Assembly (NCBI RefSeq): GCF_001028705.1
Contig: NZ_CP011770.1
Location: forward strand, 1,925,501 to 1,989,500
Length of the DNA: 64,000 nt
Direction: 5' to 3'
Origin: Croceicoccus naphthovorans
Lineage (GTDB): Bacteria; Pseudomonadota; Alphaproteobacteria; Sphingomonadales; Sphingomonadaceae
A program made the translations under genes and the position numbers. Below, one piece after another: positions 1 to 11,100 of the stretch. The notes under the pieces are model-generated. The model searched no databases and was not told the DNA's origin. It was given only the letters and a program-made list of their open reading frames with translations. Each line of letters begins with the position of its first letter. Within the stretch, counting starts at the first letter, position 1.

Positions 1-36
1 AGATTACGGCGAAATTATGGCATAAAGGAGATAGAA

Positions 37-936
37 ATGCGGCGGATAGACTTGGCAAAGTTGGCTGCTGGCCCGGTTCTTGTCCTTGTCGTGACCGGCT
101 GTGAGAGCGGTGGACGCGTGAGCGACAGTTCCGAAATGACCTCTGCCGACATTGCCGAGCCCGCTGCCGTCGAAGAGCGCATGAACGCCGGCGAAGATTC
201 ATCCGCAGATGAGATTGCGGTCTCTCTTCCCAAGATCGCCTATGTCTACAGCTTCGGCTATCGCCTTTCCCCAAATGCGATTGCGCCGCTCCAGATGGCG
301 CAGGCCGACTTGTGCGAAGCGCAGGGTCCGCGCACCTGCCGCATCCTCGATATGCGGCAAGCGGGGATGGAAGGGCAGTTCTCATCCGGCTCGCTTACCC
401 TCGCCGTTGCTGCCCCGCAGGCCCGGGCGTTCGGGGCGAAGCTCATGACACTCGCCGATGATGCGGGCGGATCGCAGATTTCAAGCGCGATCGGCGGCGA
501 AGACCTGTCGAAACAGATCGTCGATACCGAAGCCCGCGTCCGCGCCCGTACCATTCTGCGCGACCGGTTGCTGGAAGTGCTGGCCACGCGCAAGGGCACC
601 GTGGCCGAGCTGGTTGAAGCGGAGCGCGCCGTCGCGCGGGTGAATGAGGAGATCGACCAAGCGAAGGGCTGGCTGGCCGAGATGCGCCAACGCGTCGATT
701 ACAGCAGGATGGAAATCACCTACCGTTCCGGGATGCCTGAAACCGGCGGCTTCATGACCCCGGTGCGACAAGCAATTTCGAGCATCGCCGCGATCCTTGG
801 CAATATGCTGGCCTTTGCGGTTGTCGCGCTGACGGTTCTGCTTCCGCTCGGCCTTGTCGGGTGGGCCGTCTGGCGGCTGGTGCGCCGATTGCGCCATGCA
901 GAGGGCACCGCGCTCGAAAATCCACGATCGCCATGA
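37..936 (+). CDS. DUF4349 domain lipoprotein
   Basis: A 299-aa exported protein. The N-terminus is a hydrophobic signal ending in a lipobox (VTGC, Cys at about residue 22), so it is probably lipid-anchored. The middle (about residues 70-235) fits the DUF4349 family: a beta-rich segment followed by a charged helical, coiled-coil-like stretch rich in Arg and Glu (ARVRARTILRDRLLEVL). One strong transmembrane helix lies near the C-terminus (about residues 255-280) followed by a basic tail, which is the usual DUF4349 layout. The start is well supported by AAAGGAGA about 6 nt before the ATG. The function of the family is not established. A following gene on the same strand begins 99 bp later and may be separate. 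Confidence 0.8.
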   Translation: MRRIDLAKLAAGPVLVLVVTGCESGGRVSDSSEMTSADIAEPAAVEERMNAGEDSSADEIAVSLPKIAYVYSFGYRLSPNAIAPLQMAQADLCEAQGPRTCRILDMRQAGMEGQFSSGSLTLAVAAPQARAFGAKLMTLADDAGGSQISSAIGGEDLSKQIVDTEARVRARTILRDRLLEVLATRKGTVAELVEAERAVARVNEEIDQAKGWLAEMRQRVDYSRMEITYRSGMPETGGFMTPVRQAISSIAAILGNMLAFAVVALTVLLPLGLVGWAVWRLVRRLRHAEGTALENPRSP

Positions 937-1035
937 CTGATCGAAGCTGCGCCTCGCCCCGTCCTATGCGGCGGAACGTGAGCAAGTCGGCTCCGTTGGT
1001 CAGGCAAATAGACACGCAGATCACTGGAGACCACT

Positions 1036-1599
1036 ATGACCCGCAAGGTTCTTATCATCGCCACCAATGGCTTCGAACAATCGGAGCTTCTGGAACCGCG
1101 CAAGGCGCTCGAAAACGCCGGCATTGAAACTACGCTCGCCAGCCCGGAAAGTGGCAGCATCAAGGGTTGGAACAAGAAAGACTGGGGCAAGAGCGTGGAT
1201 GTCGACTGCTCGGTCAGTTCGGTTTCTGTCGACCAGTTCGATGGATTGATGTTGCCCGGAGGACAGATGAACCCGGACATCCTGCGCATGAATGAAAAGG
1301 TTGTAGATCTTGTCAGGCAGTTTGCGGCCAGCGGAAAGCCGGTCGCGGCTATCTGTCATGCTCCATGGTTGCTGGCCGAGGCGGATCTTCTCCGCGGGAA
1401 AACGGTGACCGGCTGGCCCTCGATACGAACCGACCTCAAAAACGCAGGCGGTATCGTGAAGGAGCAGGAAGTCGCTATCGACGGCAACCTGATTACAAGC
1501 CGCAACCCGGACGACATTCCGGCTTTCAGCAAAGCGCTTATTTCGGCGCTTGAAGGTAGCAGCGTTGCCCAATCGCCCGAGCTCGAAACGGCGCACTAA
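1036..1599 (+). CDS. DJ-1/PfpI (type 1 glutamine amidotransferase-like) protein
   Basis: A 187-aa cytosolic protein of the DJ-1/PfpI superfamily. The N-terminal beta strand leads into NGFEQSEL, with the conserved Glu at residue 14. The nucleophile-elbow motif AICHAP places the reactive Cys at 107, followed by the family signature PWLLAEADLLRGKTVTGWPS. Members are annotated as general-stress proteins, deglycases or intracellular proteases; the exact activity cannot be assigned from sequence. The length is typical. The start follows GGAGACCACT. A GC-rich hairpin lies 40 bp after the stop and may terminate transcription. Confidence 0.9.
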   Translation: MTRKVLIIATNGFEQSELLEPRKALENAGIETTLASPESGSIKGWNKKDWGKSVDVDCSVSSVSVDQFDGLMLPGGQMNPDILRMNEKVVDLVRQFAASGKPVAAICHAPWLLAEADLLRGKTVTGWPSIRTDLKNAGGIVKEQEVAIDGNLITSRNPDDIPAFSKALISALEGSSVAQSPELETAH

Positions 1600-2137
1600 A
1601 CACGCTGAATCACAGCATTCGCCCTGTGGATAACCATGCCCCGGCAGCCGCCAATCGGCTGTCGGGCCTTTGGTGCCAGCCGTGACGCGACTCGCTTCCG
1701 GACATTGCCCGAGTCGCAGCTTGGTCGAAGCGTTGTTAACCATTTGCGTTAGACATGATAATTTTATTGCGGCGCCACCCGCATTTGCGGGAACCAAATC
1801 AATTATCGTTTATTTTCAATTGACTGTGATCAAGGTCACAGACACTTGGGAACGCTCAATCCCAATATGGGGCACACCTGAAAGCCGGGTTGAATCAATG
1901 GCTTTAACTAGAGGATATTAATGGCCTAAGGTACAAACCTTAAAGGGCCAGTAGATCGAATACTGAAGTAGCAAGTCGGGGGGCACGCTGCTTAGCCAAG
2001 CTCCTCGATATACGCGCCACGCAAATTGCGGCGCGCGCTTCTTCTCGAATGCACCCGAGCGGGCAGCCGGATGTTCCGGACTGCTCCTTTGTTGAAATCC
2101 GGTCGCGTCAAACGCGCGATCATGCGGTGACGAGGCG
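1600..2137 (+). promoter_or_regulatory. Regulatory gap before the giant adhesin gene, with CRP/FNR-like site
   Basis: This 538-bp gap has no credible gene. Its middle (about 1735-1945) is much more AT-rich than the flanks. It contains TTAACCA at 1736-1742 (a CtrA-type half site by resemblance). TGTGATCAAGGTCACA at 1825-1840 matches TGTGA-N6-TCACA on both arms. Overlapping it, TTGACTGTGATCAA at 1820-1833 is one base from the FNR/FixK consensus TTGAT-N4-ATCAA. A short inverted repeat TAAGGT-acaa-ACCTTA lies at 1927-1942. The CRP-like site ends about 300 bp before the adhesin start, so a long leader or a second promoter is likely. No promoter has been mapped; the regulator identity is inferred. 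Confidence 0.55.
1640..1666 (+). terminator. Possible terminator hairpin after the PfpI gene
   Basis: A 10-bp GC-rich stem (1640-1649 with 1657-1666, one G-T pair) closes a 7-nt loop. It is followed only by CCTTT rather than a long T run, so it is a weak or rho-assisted terminator candidate. Confidence 0.4.
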
Positions 2138-5100
2138 ATGACGATGGACTTTCAGTCAAACGGCGGCAACGACGGCCAGGCCAATGGCAACAGCGAAACC
2201 TTCGGCCTTGCCGAGGCGACGCCGATCTTCAACGGCGCCAGTAACGTCAAGCGCGTGATTGCCGACCCGGCCCGTGAAAACGTCCTTGTCCTGCCGGAAG
2301 GCGTCGGCCTCGACGACATTTCGGTCGAGGGTAACAACCTCGTCATTGCCCTGCCCGACGGCACGACGATGGTTGTTATCAACGGTGCGGTCTACGTTCC
2401 CGAAATCGTGATTGACGGCGTCACCGTCCCGCCGATGAACATCGCTGCGCTGCTCGATACCGACACGCCCGAACCGGCCGCCGGCAACCAGCAGAGCTCT
2501 GGCGGCGACTTTGCCGATCCGGTCAACCCGATCGATCCCGCCTACGATCTGGGCGATCTCCTTCCCTACACCGAACTGTTCTTCCCGCAGCCTGAGAATG
2601 AAGAAATCATTCCCTACCTGCTGAATGAAGTACCTGAAATCACGTTCATACCCGATACGGGCGATGGCACGATCGTGGATGAAGACGGTCTTCAGGGTAA
2701 CACCGACGAACGCCCGGAAACCCCGGGCACGATGGATGAAACCGACGACGAATCGACCACAGGTACGATCCGTTACGTCTCTCCCGACGGCACCGACAGA
2801 CTGCTGATCGATGGCCAGGACATTTTTGAAATCGTCGACGGCGAGGTTGTCATCCTCGAACCTTTCGTCAGCGGTTACGAGATGACCTACGGTACGCTGG
2901 TCATCAATGCGATCGACCTCGAAACCGGTTCGATAACCTATACCTACACGCTGACCGACAACACTGTTGGCGACGGTGTGCAGGACAGCTTCGACATCAC
3001 GGTCATTGACCCGCAAGGCGATTCCGATACCGGCACCGCCTTTATCGACATCATCGATGACGTGCCGTTCACCAATGACGATGGCGTCATCGCAACAGTC
3101 GACGACAACGCGACCGCGGTCGACGTCGGCTCGGTCGATCAATTGCTGATCAACGACGAATATGGTGCGGACGGCGTCGGCACGCCAGCCGTCACCATCG
3201 TCGGGCTAGGCAGCAACGGCGGCACGATCGAGATTGTCGACGGTCGCCTGATCTATAATTCGACCACCAACGTCGCTCCCGGTGAAACGGATTCAGAGAC
3301 GTTTACCTACATCATCACCGATAGTGACGGCAGCGAGAGCAATCCTTCGACCTTCACCATCAACCTAACCGATGAAGGCCCGACGATTGGCGATCCCGAT
3401 GGCGTCGCTGCGACGGTTGCGGTTGACGAAGAAGGCCTTGGCGGTCTGGCCGGTGGTCCGGAAAACGACCTGCCGGGCGAAGCCACGACGCAAAGCGGCA
3501 CGCTGTTCGGACTGGATTTCGGGTTCGATGGGCCGGGCGATGTGGTTCTGACCGGCACGACGTACGACAACCTGGTGACCCCTGACGGCAACTCGGTCGT
3601 CACGACCTGGGATGCTGACACCCACACCCTGACCGGCACGGACTCGGTCACCGGCGCGGAAATCTTCACCGTCGAACTGACCGTCGACGAAGACGGCATC
3701 CCGACCGGCGAATATACCTTCACGCTGATCTCGAACCTGACCCACCCTGCTGGCGACGGTGAGAATGATGTGAACTTCTCAATTGAAGTTGTCGTCACCG
3801 ATGCAGAAGGCGATCCCGCAACCGGCTTCATCAACGTGACGGTCGATGACGACAGTCCCGTGATCGAAGTGAACACGGATGCTCCGGTTGCGACGCTGGT
3901 TCTGGACGAGTCGCCGATTGGCGAGGATTCGGGCGATGACAGCGACGGCGGCACGCCGGTTGCGCCGGTTGGCCGTGCGACGATCACCGCCGACTTCTCG
4001 GGCAACTTCACGCTCTCCAACACCGACCCGAACGACCCGAACTTCGGTGCGGATACGCCCGGATCGGTTGCCTATACGCTGGTTCTGACGGGTGAAGATG
4101 TCGCGTCGGGCATGTTCACGCTCGACGATGTTTCCATCGTCCTCAATCAGGATGCCGATACCGGTGTCATTACCGGCTCGGCCGATGGCGTGGACTACTT
4201 CACCATCTCGGTCGATGCCGACACGGGCGTGGTTACTTTTGCCTTTACCGATGCCTATGCGAACATTGCGCATGACAATGCAGACTTCGACGATGACACC
4301 GCTGGCATCACGCTGACCGAAGGCACGCTGGTCCTGAACGCAACCGCCACCGACTTTGACGGTGACGATTCCCCGGCGGCCAGCATCGATCTTGGCGACA
4401 ACGTCTTCCAGATCCAGGACGACGGGCCGAGCCTGACGCTCAGCACCATCTCCGAAGATGACGATGGCGATCTCGTCACGATGACGAGCGATGCCGACAT
4501 CACTGATGTCGATGCGACGCTCAGCCTCTCCTCGTTCTTCTCGATCGGGTCGTCCGACTATGGCACCGATGGCGCCGGTTCGACGGTCGTGACCTATGGT
4601 CTGAACATCATCGGCGGCGGCGTCACGACGCTGACCAGCGGTGACGCGGCCATCACGCTTTACGAAGGCGAAGACGGCACGATCATCGGCTCGACCGCAG
4701 GCGATGCGGATTCGATCACCGACGAGAACACGATCTTCACCGTCTCGGTCGATAGCGAGACCGGCCTGATCACGCTGACCCAGAGCGGCCCGATCGACCA
4801 TGCCGACGACAGCGACCTCGCCTACCTTGGCGAAGGCGTGCTGGAAGGCACCTACAATGTCGTCGTCACCGATGCCGACGGCGATACCGAAACCGAAAGC
4901 TCGTCCATCGACCTTGGCGACAATATCGCGTTCGGTGATGACGCGCCGGTGATCGAAGTGAACACGGATGCTCCGGTTGCGACGCTGGTTCTGGACGAGT
5001 CGCCGATTGGCGAGGATTCGGGCGATGACAGCGACGGCGGCACGCCGGTTGCGCCGGTTGGCCGTGCGACGATCACCGCCGACTTCTCGGGCAACTTCAC

Positions 5101-8100
5101 GCTCTCCAACACCGACCCGAACGACCCGAACTTCGGTGCGGATACGCCCGGATCGGTTGCCTATACGCTGGTTCTGACGGGTGAAGATGTCGCGTCGGGC
5201 ATGTTCACGCTCGACGATGTTTCCATCGTCCTCAATCAGGATGCCGATACCGGTGTCATTACCGGCTCGGCCGATGGCGTGGACTACTTCACCATCTCGG
5301 TCGATGCCGACACGGGCGTGGTTACTTTTGCCTTTACCGATGCCTATGCGAACATTGCGCATGACAATGCAGACTTCGACGATGACACCGCTGGCATCAC
5401 GCTGACCGAAGGCACGCTGGTCCTGAACGCAACCGCCACCGACTTTGACGGTGACGATTCCCCGGCGGCCAGCATCGATCTTGGCGACAACGTCTTCCAG
5501 ATCCAGGACGACGGGCCGAGCCTGACGCTCAGCACCATCTCCGAAGATGACGATGGCGATCTCGTCACGATGACGAGCGATGCCGACATCACTGATGTCG
5601 ATGCGACGCTCAGCCTCTCCTCGTTCTTCTCGATCGGGTCGTCCGACTATGGCACCGATGGCGCCGGTTCGACGGTCGTGACCTATGGTCTGAACATCAT
5701 CGGCGGCGGCGTCACGACGCTGACCAGCGGTGACGCGGCCATCACGCTTTACGAAGGCGAAGACGGCACGATCATCGGCTCGACCGCAGGCGATGCGGAT
5801 TCGATCACCGACGAGAACACGATCTTCACCGTCTCGGTCGATAGCGAGACCGGCCTGATCACGCTGACCCAGAGCGGCCCGATCGACCATGCCGACGACA
5901 GCGACCTCGCCTACCTTGGCGAAGGCGTGCTGGAAGGCACCTACAATGTCGTCGTCACCGATGCCGACGGCGATACCGAAACCGAAAGCTCGTCCATCGA
6001 CCTTGGCGACAATATCGCGTTCGGTGATGACGCGCCGGTGATCACTGTCGTTGCAGCGGCCGGTGATGCAATTCTCGACGAATCCCCCGCCGGTACCGAC
6101 GAGGGCGACGATCAGGATCCGGGCTCGCCCTACGCGCCAGACGGCATCGCCAGCGACACGTTCGACTTCTCGGACAACTTCTCTCTGTCGAATGACGATC
6201 CCGATGCCGATGGCTTCGGCAACGACGTCCCCGGTTCGGTCAGCTATGCGCTGGTCCTGACGGGCGAGAACGTGGGTTCGGGTCTCTATGCTCTTGAATT
6301 CACCGATAGCGTCGTGGATGCCGACGGCTACGGCCAGGGCGATGAGATCATGCTCGCCCAGCTCGCCGACGGTACTATCGTTGGTTACATCGGCTCGGTC
6401 CCGACCGAAGCTGATGCCGACAACGTGTGGTTCACCATCACGGTGGACGGTGACACGGGCGTCGCGACCTTCACGCAGCTGCAGAACGTGTGGCATGCGT
6501 CTACCACCAGCGATGACGACACTTCGGTCATGGACATCACCGGTGGCACGCTGACGCTGGATGCCACCGCGACCGATTTCGACAACGACGATTCAACCTC
6601 GGCCTCGCTCGACCTGAACGGTGTGTTCCAGATTCAGGACGACGGCCCGGCCATACTTGGTGAAATCGACGACAACGTCGATGCCAGCATTGCCGACGAT
6701 CAGGCGACCGGCAACTTGCTGAACGCCACTTATGTCGACATCGGCACGGACTCGAGCGATAGCTTCGCAGGTCGCATCACGGCGATCACCTTTACCGATC
6801 CCGATACGATGGCCGTCAGCAACGACGACCTGTCGGGCGGCTATCCGCTGACGATCAACACCGCCTATGGCGATCTGGTCGTGACGGAAGATGGCCAGTA
6901 CACCTTCACGCTGGACGAAACGAACCCCGACGTCGTGGCACTGGGCACCGGTGACGTCATCGATCTCAGCTTCGGCTTCACGCTGACCGACGCCGACGGC
7001 GACCCGGAAAGCAACGTCCTCAACATCACCATCAAGGGCTCCAACCAGCCGCCCTATGGCGAAGTGCAGAATGCGGTCGTGTCGGAAGAAGGGCTCGACA
7101 ACGGCAACGAAGACGAAGTCGGCGTTCCGCAAGACGATACGGACAGCGCAAGCTTCAGCGGCACGTTTGCCTATGACGCGGTGACGAACCCCGGCGGGTT
7201 CCAGGACCCGGATGGCGACAACCTGAGCTTCACGATCGGCGTACCCACTGGTGACTATTATAGCGCCGACGGCACCCTGATCGTTTGGGAAGTCGGCGAA
7301 ATTGACGCCATCACCGGCGAGCAGGTTGTGACCGGTACTGCTGGGGAAGACGGCCCCTCGGTCGTCCGCGTCGTGCTCGATACCGAAACCGGCGACTACG
7401 ACGTCTATCTCGATGGTCCCGTCTATCACCTTGGCGAACCGAGCGAGACAGACGGCATCCCCGACGGCGACGGCAATATCGAGAGTGAGTTCAGCATCAC
7501 CTTCCCGGTTGTCGTGTCGGATGGCGTCATTGCCGACAACGTCGATACTTCGCTGATCGTCCAGATTGAGGACGACAGCCCGGTCGTCGCTGCGGCGGAC
7601 TTCGACCCAAGTCCTCTGGTAGTGGACGACTCCGATTTCGGCACCGACGCGACTTCAAGCTTTGCCGACGCTTTCGACATCGAATTTGGCGGTGACGGCG
7701 AATTCGACACGTTCTACACGCTGGGCGTCAGCGCGCAGGGCGCGGCAAGCGGGTTGACCGAAACGATCAGCGGCCTTGGCATCAACCTCTTCCTGATCGA
7801 TGGCGTGGTTTATGGCTCGACCGCGACGGACGTTGGCGACGTCGACGTAGGTGGCGGCAGCAACATTGCCTTCACCATCAGCGTCGATACCGACGGCGAC
7901 GTTACGCTCGACCAGTCGCAGCCGGTCGTTCACGATCTGGAAGGCTCCAGCGCCCTTGCCCTGGAAGAAGGCTATGCCGATGGTGAGGCCGAAGGGCTGA
8001 GCGCTGCCGATCTGGTAACGCTCACCGCCACGGCCTACGATCAGGACGGCGACAGCGCGAGCGAAACGATCGATATCGGCGACGCCTTCTTCTTCGAGGA

Positions 8101-11100
8101 TGACGGCCCCTACATCGAAGCCGCCGATCCAGTCGATGCCGGTTCGCTGATGACCAGCGACGCGGAGATTGTCGACGCCGACGGGACCAGCATCGATCCC
8201 GACGTAAAGCTCAATCTGGCCAATGTCTTCAGCTACACGGGCGCGGACGGCGGCAACGACGGGACGCAATCGATCGTCGAGAGCTATGGCATTGCGCTGC
8301 AGGTTGACGAAGGAACCGCAAGCGGCCTGTTCAGCGGTGGCGACCCCGTCTATCTGTACATTACCGACAGCGGCGTCGTGATCGGCTCTACTTCAGATAG
8401 CGAAGTTGCCATCGATGATCCCAGCGTCGTCTTCACGATCAATGTGAACAGCGATACCGGCTTTGTCGGGCTTGTTCAGGAACAGCCACTCGATCACACC
8501 GATGGCGGTGCCTTCGATGATGTTTTGCCGCTTCCAACTGGCTTGGTCGAGGCAACCTACACCGTCACCATCACCGATGGCGACAACGACACGGCGACGG
8601 CGAACCAGACTTACGATCTTGGCGGCAGCATAAACTTTGCAGACGATGTCCCGACGGAGCTGGCCGAAAGCGTTTCCGTGTCGGTTGCAGAAGATGAACT
8701 GCCCGGCGGCAATCCCGACGACGATGGTATCAACACCACGGCGACCGGATCGTTTGGCGCGCTGGTCGATGCGGGCAACGACCTTCCCGGTACGTTCGCT
8801 TTCGACCTTTCGGGTTTTGTCGATCCGGGCCTGACGTCGGGTGGCGATACCGTCTTGTGGACGGTAATCGGCGATGGCGCGACACTGGTCGGATATACCG
8901 GTGACACCGTACCGACGGACGTGACCGACGCTGGCGTCGTGCTGACCGTTGCAATCACCGATGCGCAAAGCGGGGCTTTCACCGTTACGCTTCGCGATCA
9001 GGTCGATCACATTCCGAACGATCCGGCCAACGACGACAACCAGACCCTGTCGATCGATATCGCCAGCGGCATCACCTACACCGACTATGACGGTGACACG
9101 GTTTCGCTGGCCACGGTTATCGAGGGCGAGGATACCAATGCCACCGCGATCATCGTGATCGAGGACGATATCCCGGTCATCTTCACGCCAGATGCGGCAA
9201 CGCTGACCAACGCGGACGAGGCGACTTTCACCGGCAAACTCGATCTAGACGATAACATCCTGAACAACCTTGGCGCGGATGGCGGATCGGTAGTCTTCTC
9301 CGACACGCTGGAAGGTGCGGACAGCGGGATGGAAGCAGGCGGACAGCCGATCATCTACTCGCTGTCGGATGACGGCCAGACGCTGACCGGTACGGCCAAC
9401 GGCAACACGCTCTTCACGATCACGATCAATCAGGATAACTCCGAATACACGGTCGAAATGTTCGGCAAGGTTGACGCCTTTACCGAAGTCAACTTCACCG
9501 ACGCCAACTATGACTTCATCGGCGGCAACGACGGTTGGTTCGGCATCGTACCCAATGGTGAGATTTCAGATCCGATCGCCAACAATTCGCAGGATGTGCT
9601 GATCACGCCGATCGGCGGTCCGTCGGTCAACACATCCGGGATTCTGGGCGGTGTGGATACTGGCCAGTCAGTCGGCCCGAGCGAAGGTTTCCGGATCGAC
9701 TACGTCGTCGATCTGACCGGTTCTCCACCGAACAACTACACGGATGGTCAGGTCAATAATCACACGTTTGAAGGTCACTGGACCACAAATGGTGCATCGG
9801 TAAGCTTCCGCCAGTCGACGGGAACCACCCTGCGCTTCAGCGCCTATGACGACAACGGCGACACGGGCACCGACGGTAACGACATCGTGGGCGACGGTGT
9901 CCAGGACACGATCACCGGCATCGTCATCTCGTACAACGGTGTCCAAAGCGCGGACCTGACCCCAACCGGTTCGTTACAGACTGTCACCATTTCGGGACGG
10001 ACGTTCAGCTATCAGCTCGACGGCGACGGCGGCGTGGTCATCGGCAACATAGGTGGTGCCAACGGGAACAGCGGTCCGCCCGAAACGACGGTCGCGATCT
10101 TCACCGCCGACGGATACAATTCGATGGAGGTCGACTATGTGTCTGGCCAGACCATCAAATTCTCGGGCTTTGGCGCCGCTACCGAATCGCAGGATCCGGT
10201 CGACTTCTCGGTGCCGCTGCTGATCGTCGATGGCGACGGCGATACGACCGATACGGTAGACCTTGATGTCACGCTAAACCCCGAAATGGTCACTCCGCTG
10301 GTTCTTGACCTCAATGGCGAAAACGGTGCGGAGATCGTCGGTCACGAAGCTGGCTTCACCTACGACTATGGCGATGGCCTGATGGCGACGGCATGGGTTG
10401 GCGAAGGCGACGGCATTCTCGCCCACAACGGCGAAGATGGCATCAATTTCGTTTTCGGTGGCGAGGGTGTGACCGATCTGGAAGGGCTTGCCGTCTACGA
10501 CAGCAATGGCGACATGCTGCTCGATAGCAGCGATGCCGAGTGGCTGAATTTCGGTGTCGTTCTGCAGAACGGCGACTTCGTGACGCTTGCTGACGTGAAC
10601 GTCACCTCGATCAGCCTCGAAGGCGACGACACGCCGTATTACACCGCCGGTGGCGATGCGATCGTGTTCCAGACTTCAAGCTTCACGCAGACGATCGAAA
10701 CCGAGGTGGAAGGTGAAACCGTCGAGGTTGAGGTCGAGCGGACCACTGCCGACGCCGGCTTCCTGATCGCCCCGGCTAACGACGACGAGGTGCAACAACC
10801 GATGCGTCAGGCAGAGGCGGCGCTGATCGCTGCGGCTGCTCCGGGCCTGCTGGTGGCGGCTTCGCTCCACAACACGCCGCTTTTCGATGACGATGGAATG
10901 GTTAATTTCGTCCCAACCGACATCGAATTCGCAACAGCTGTGAATGCGATCACACCGAACGAGGTCGATCTGTCGCATGTCTCTCCCATGGCAGGGATGG
11001 ATAACGACGCTGAACCGGAAGCGATGGCGACGGGTGGTTCGCACCTCTCGAATGATGGCGGGTTCGAAGCCGCGTCGTTCGGTGGAGGCGAAGGACCTGC

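Noticed and set aside
1021..1797. A 258-codon minus-strand frame over the PfpI gene
   Set aside because: Antisense shadow; the plus-strand protein has intact family motifs and a ribosome-binding site.
3779..6496. A 905-codon open frame antisense to the adhesin repeats
   Set aside because: It mirrors the codon bias of the duplicated coding strand, is repeated exactly with it, has no ribosome-binding site and has no recognisable domain.
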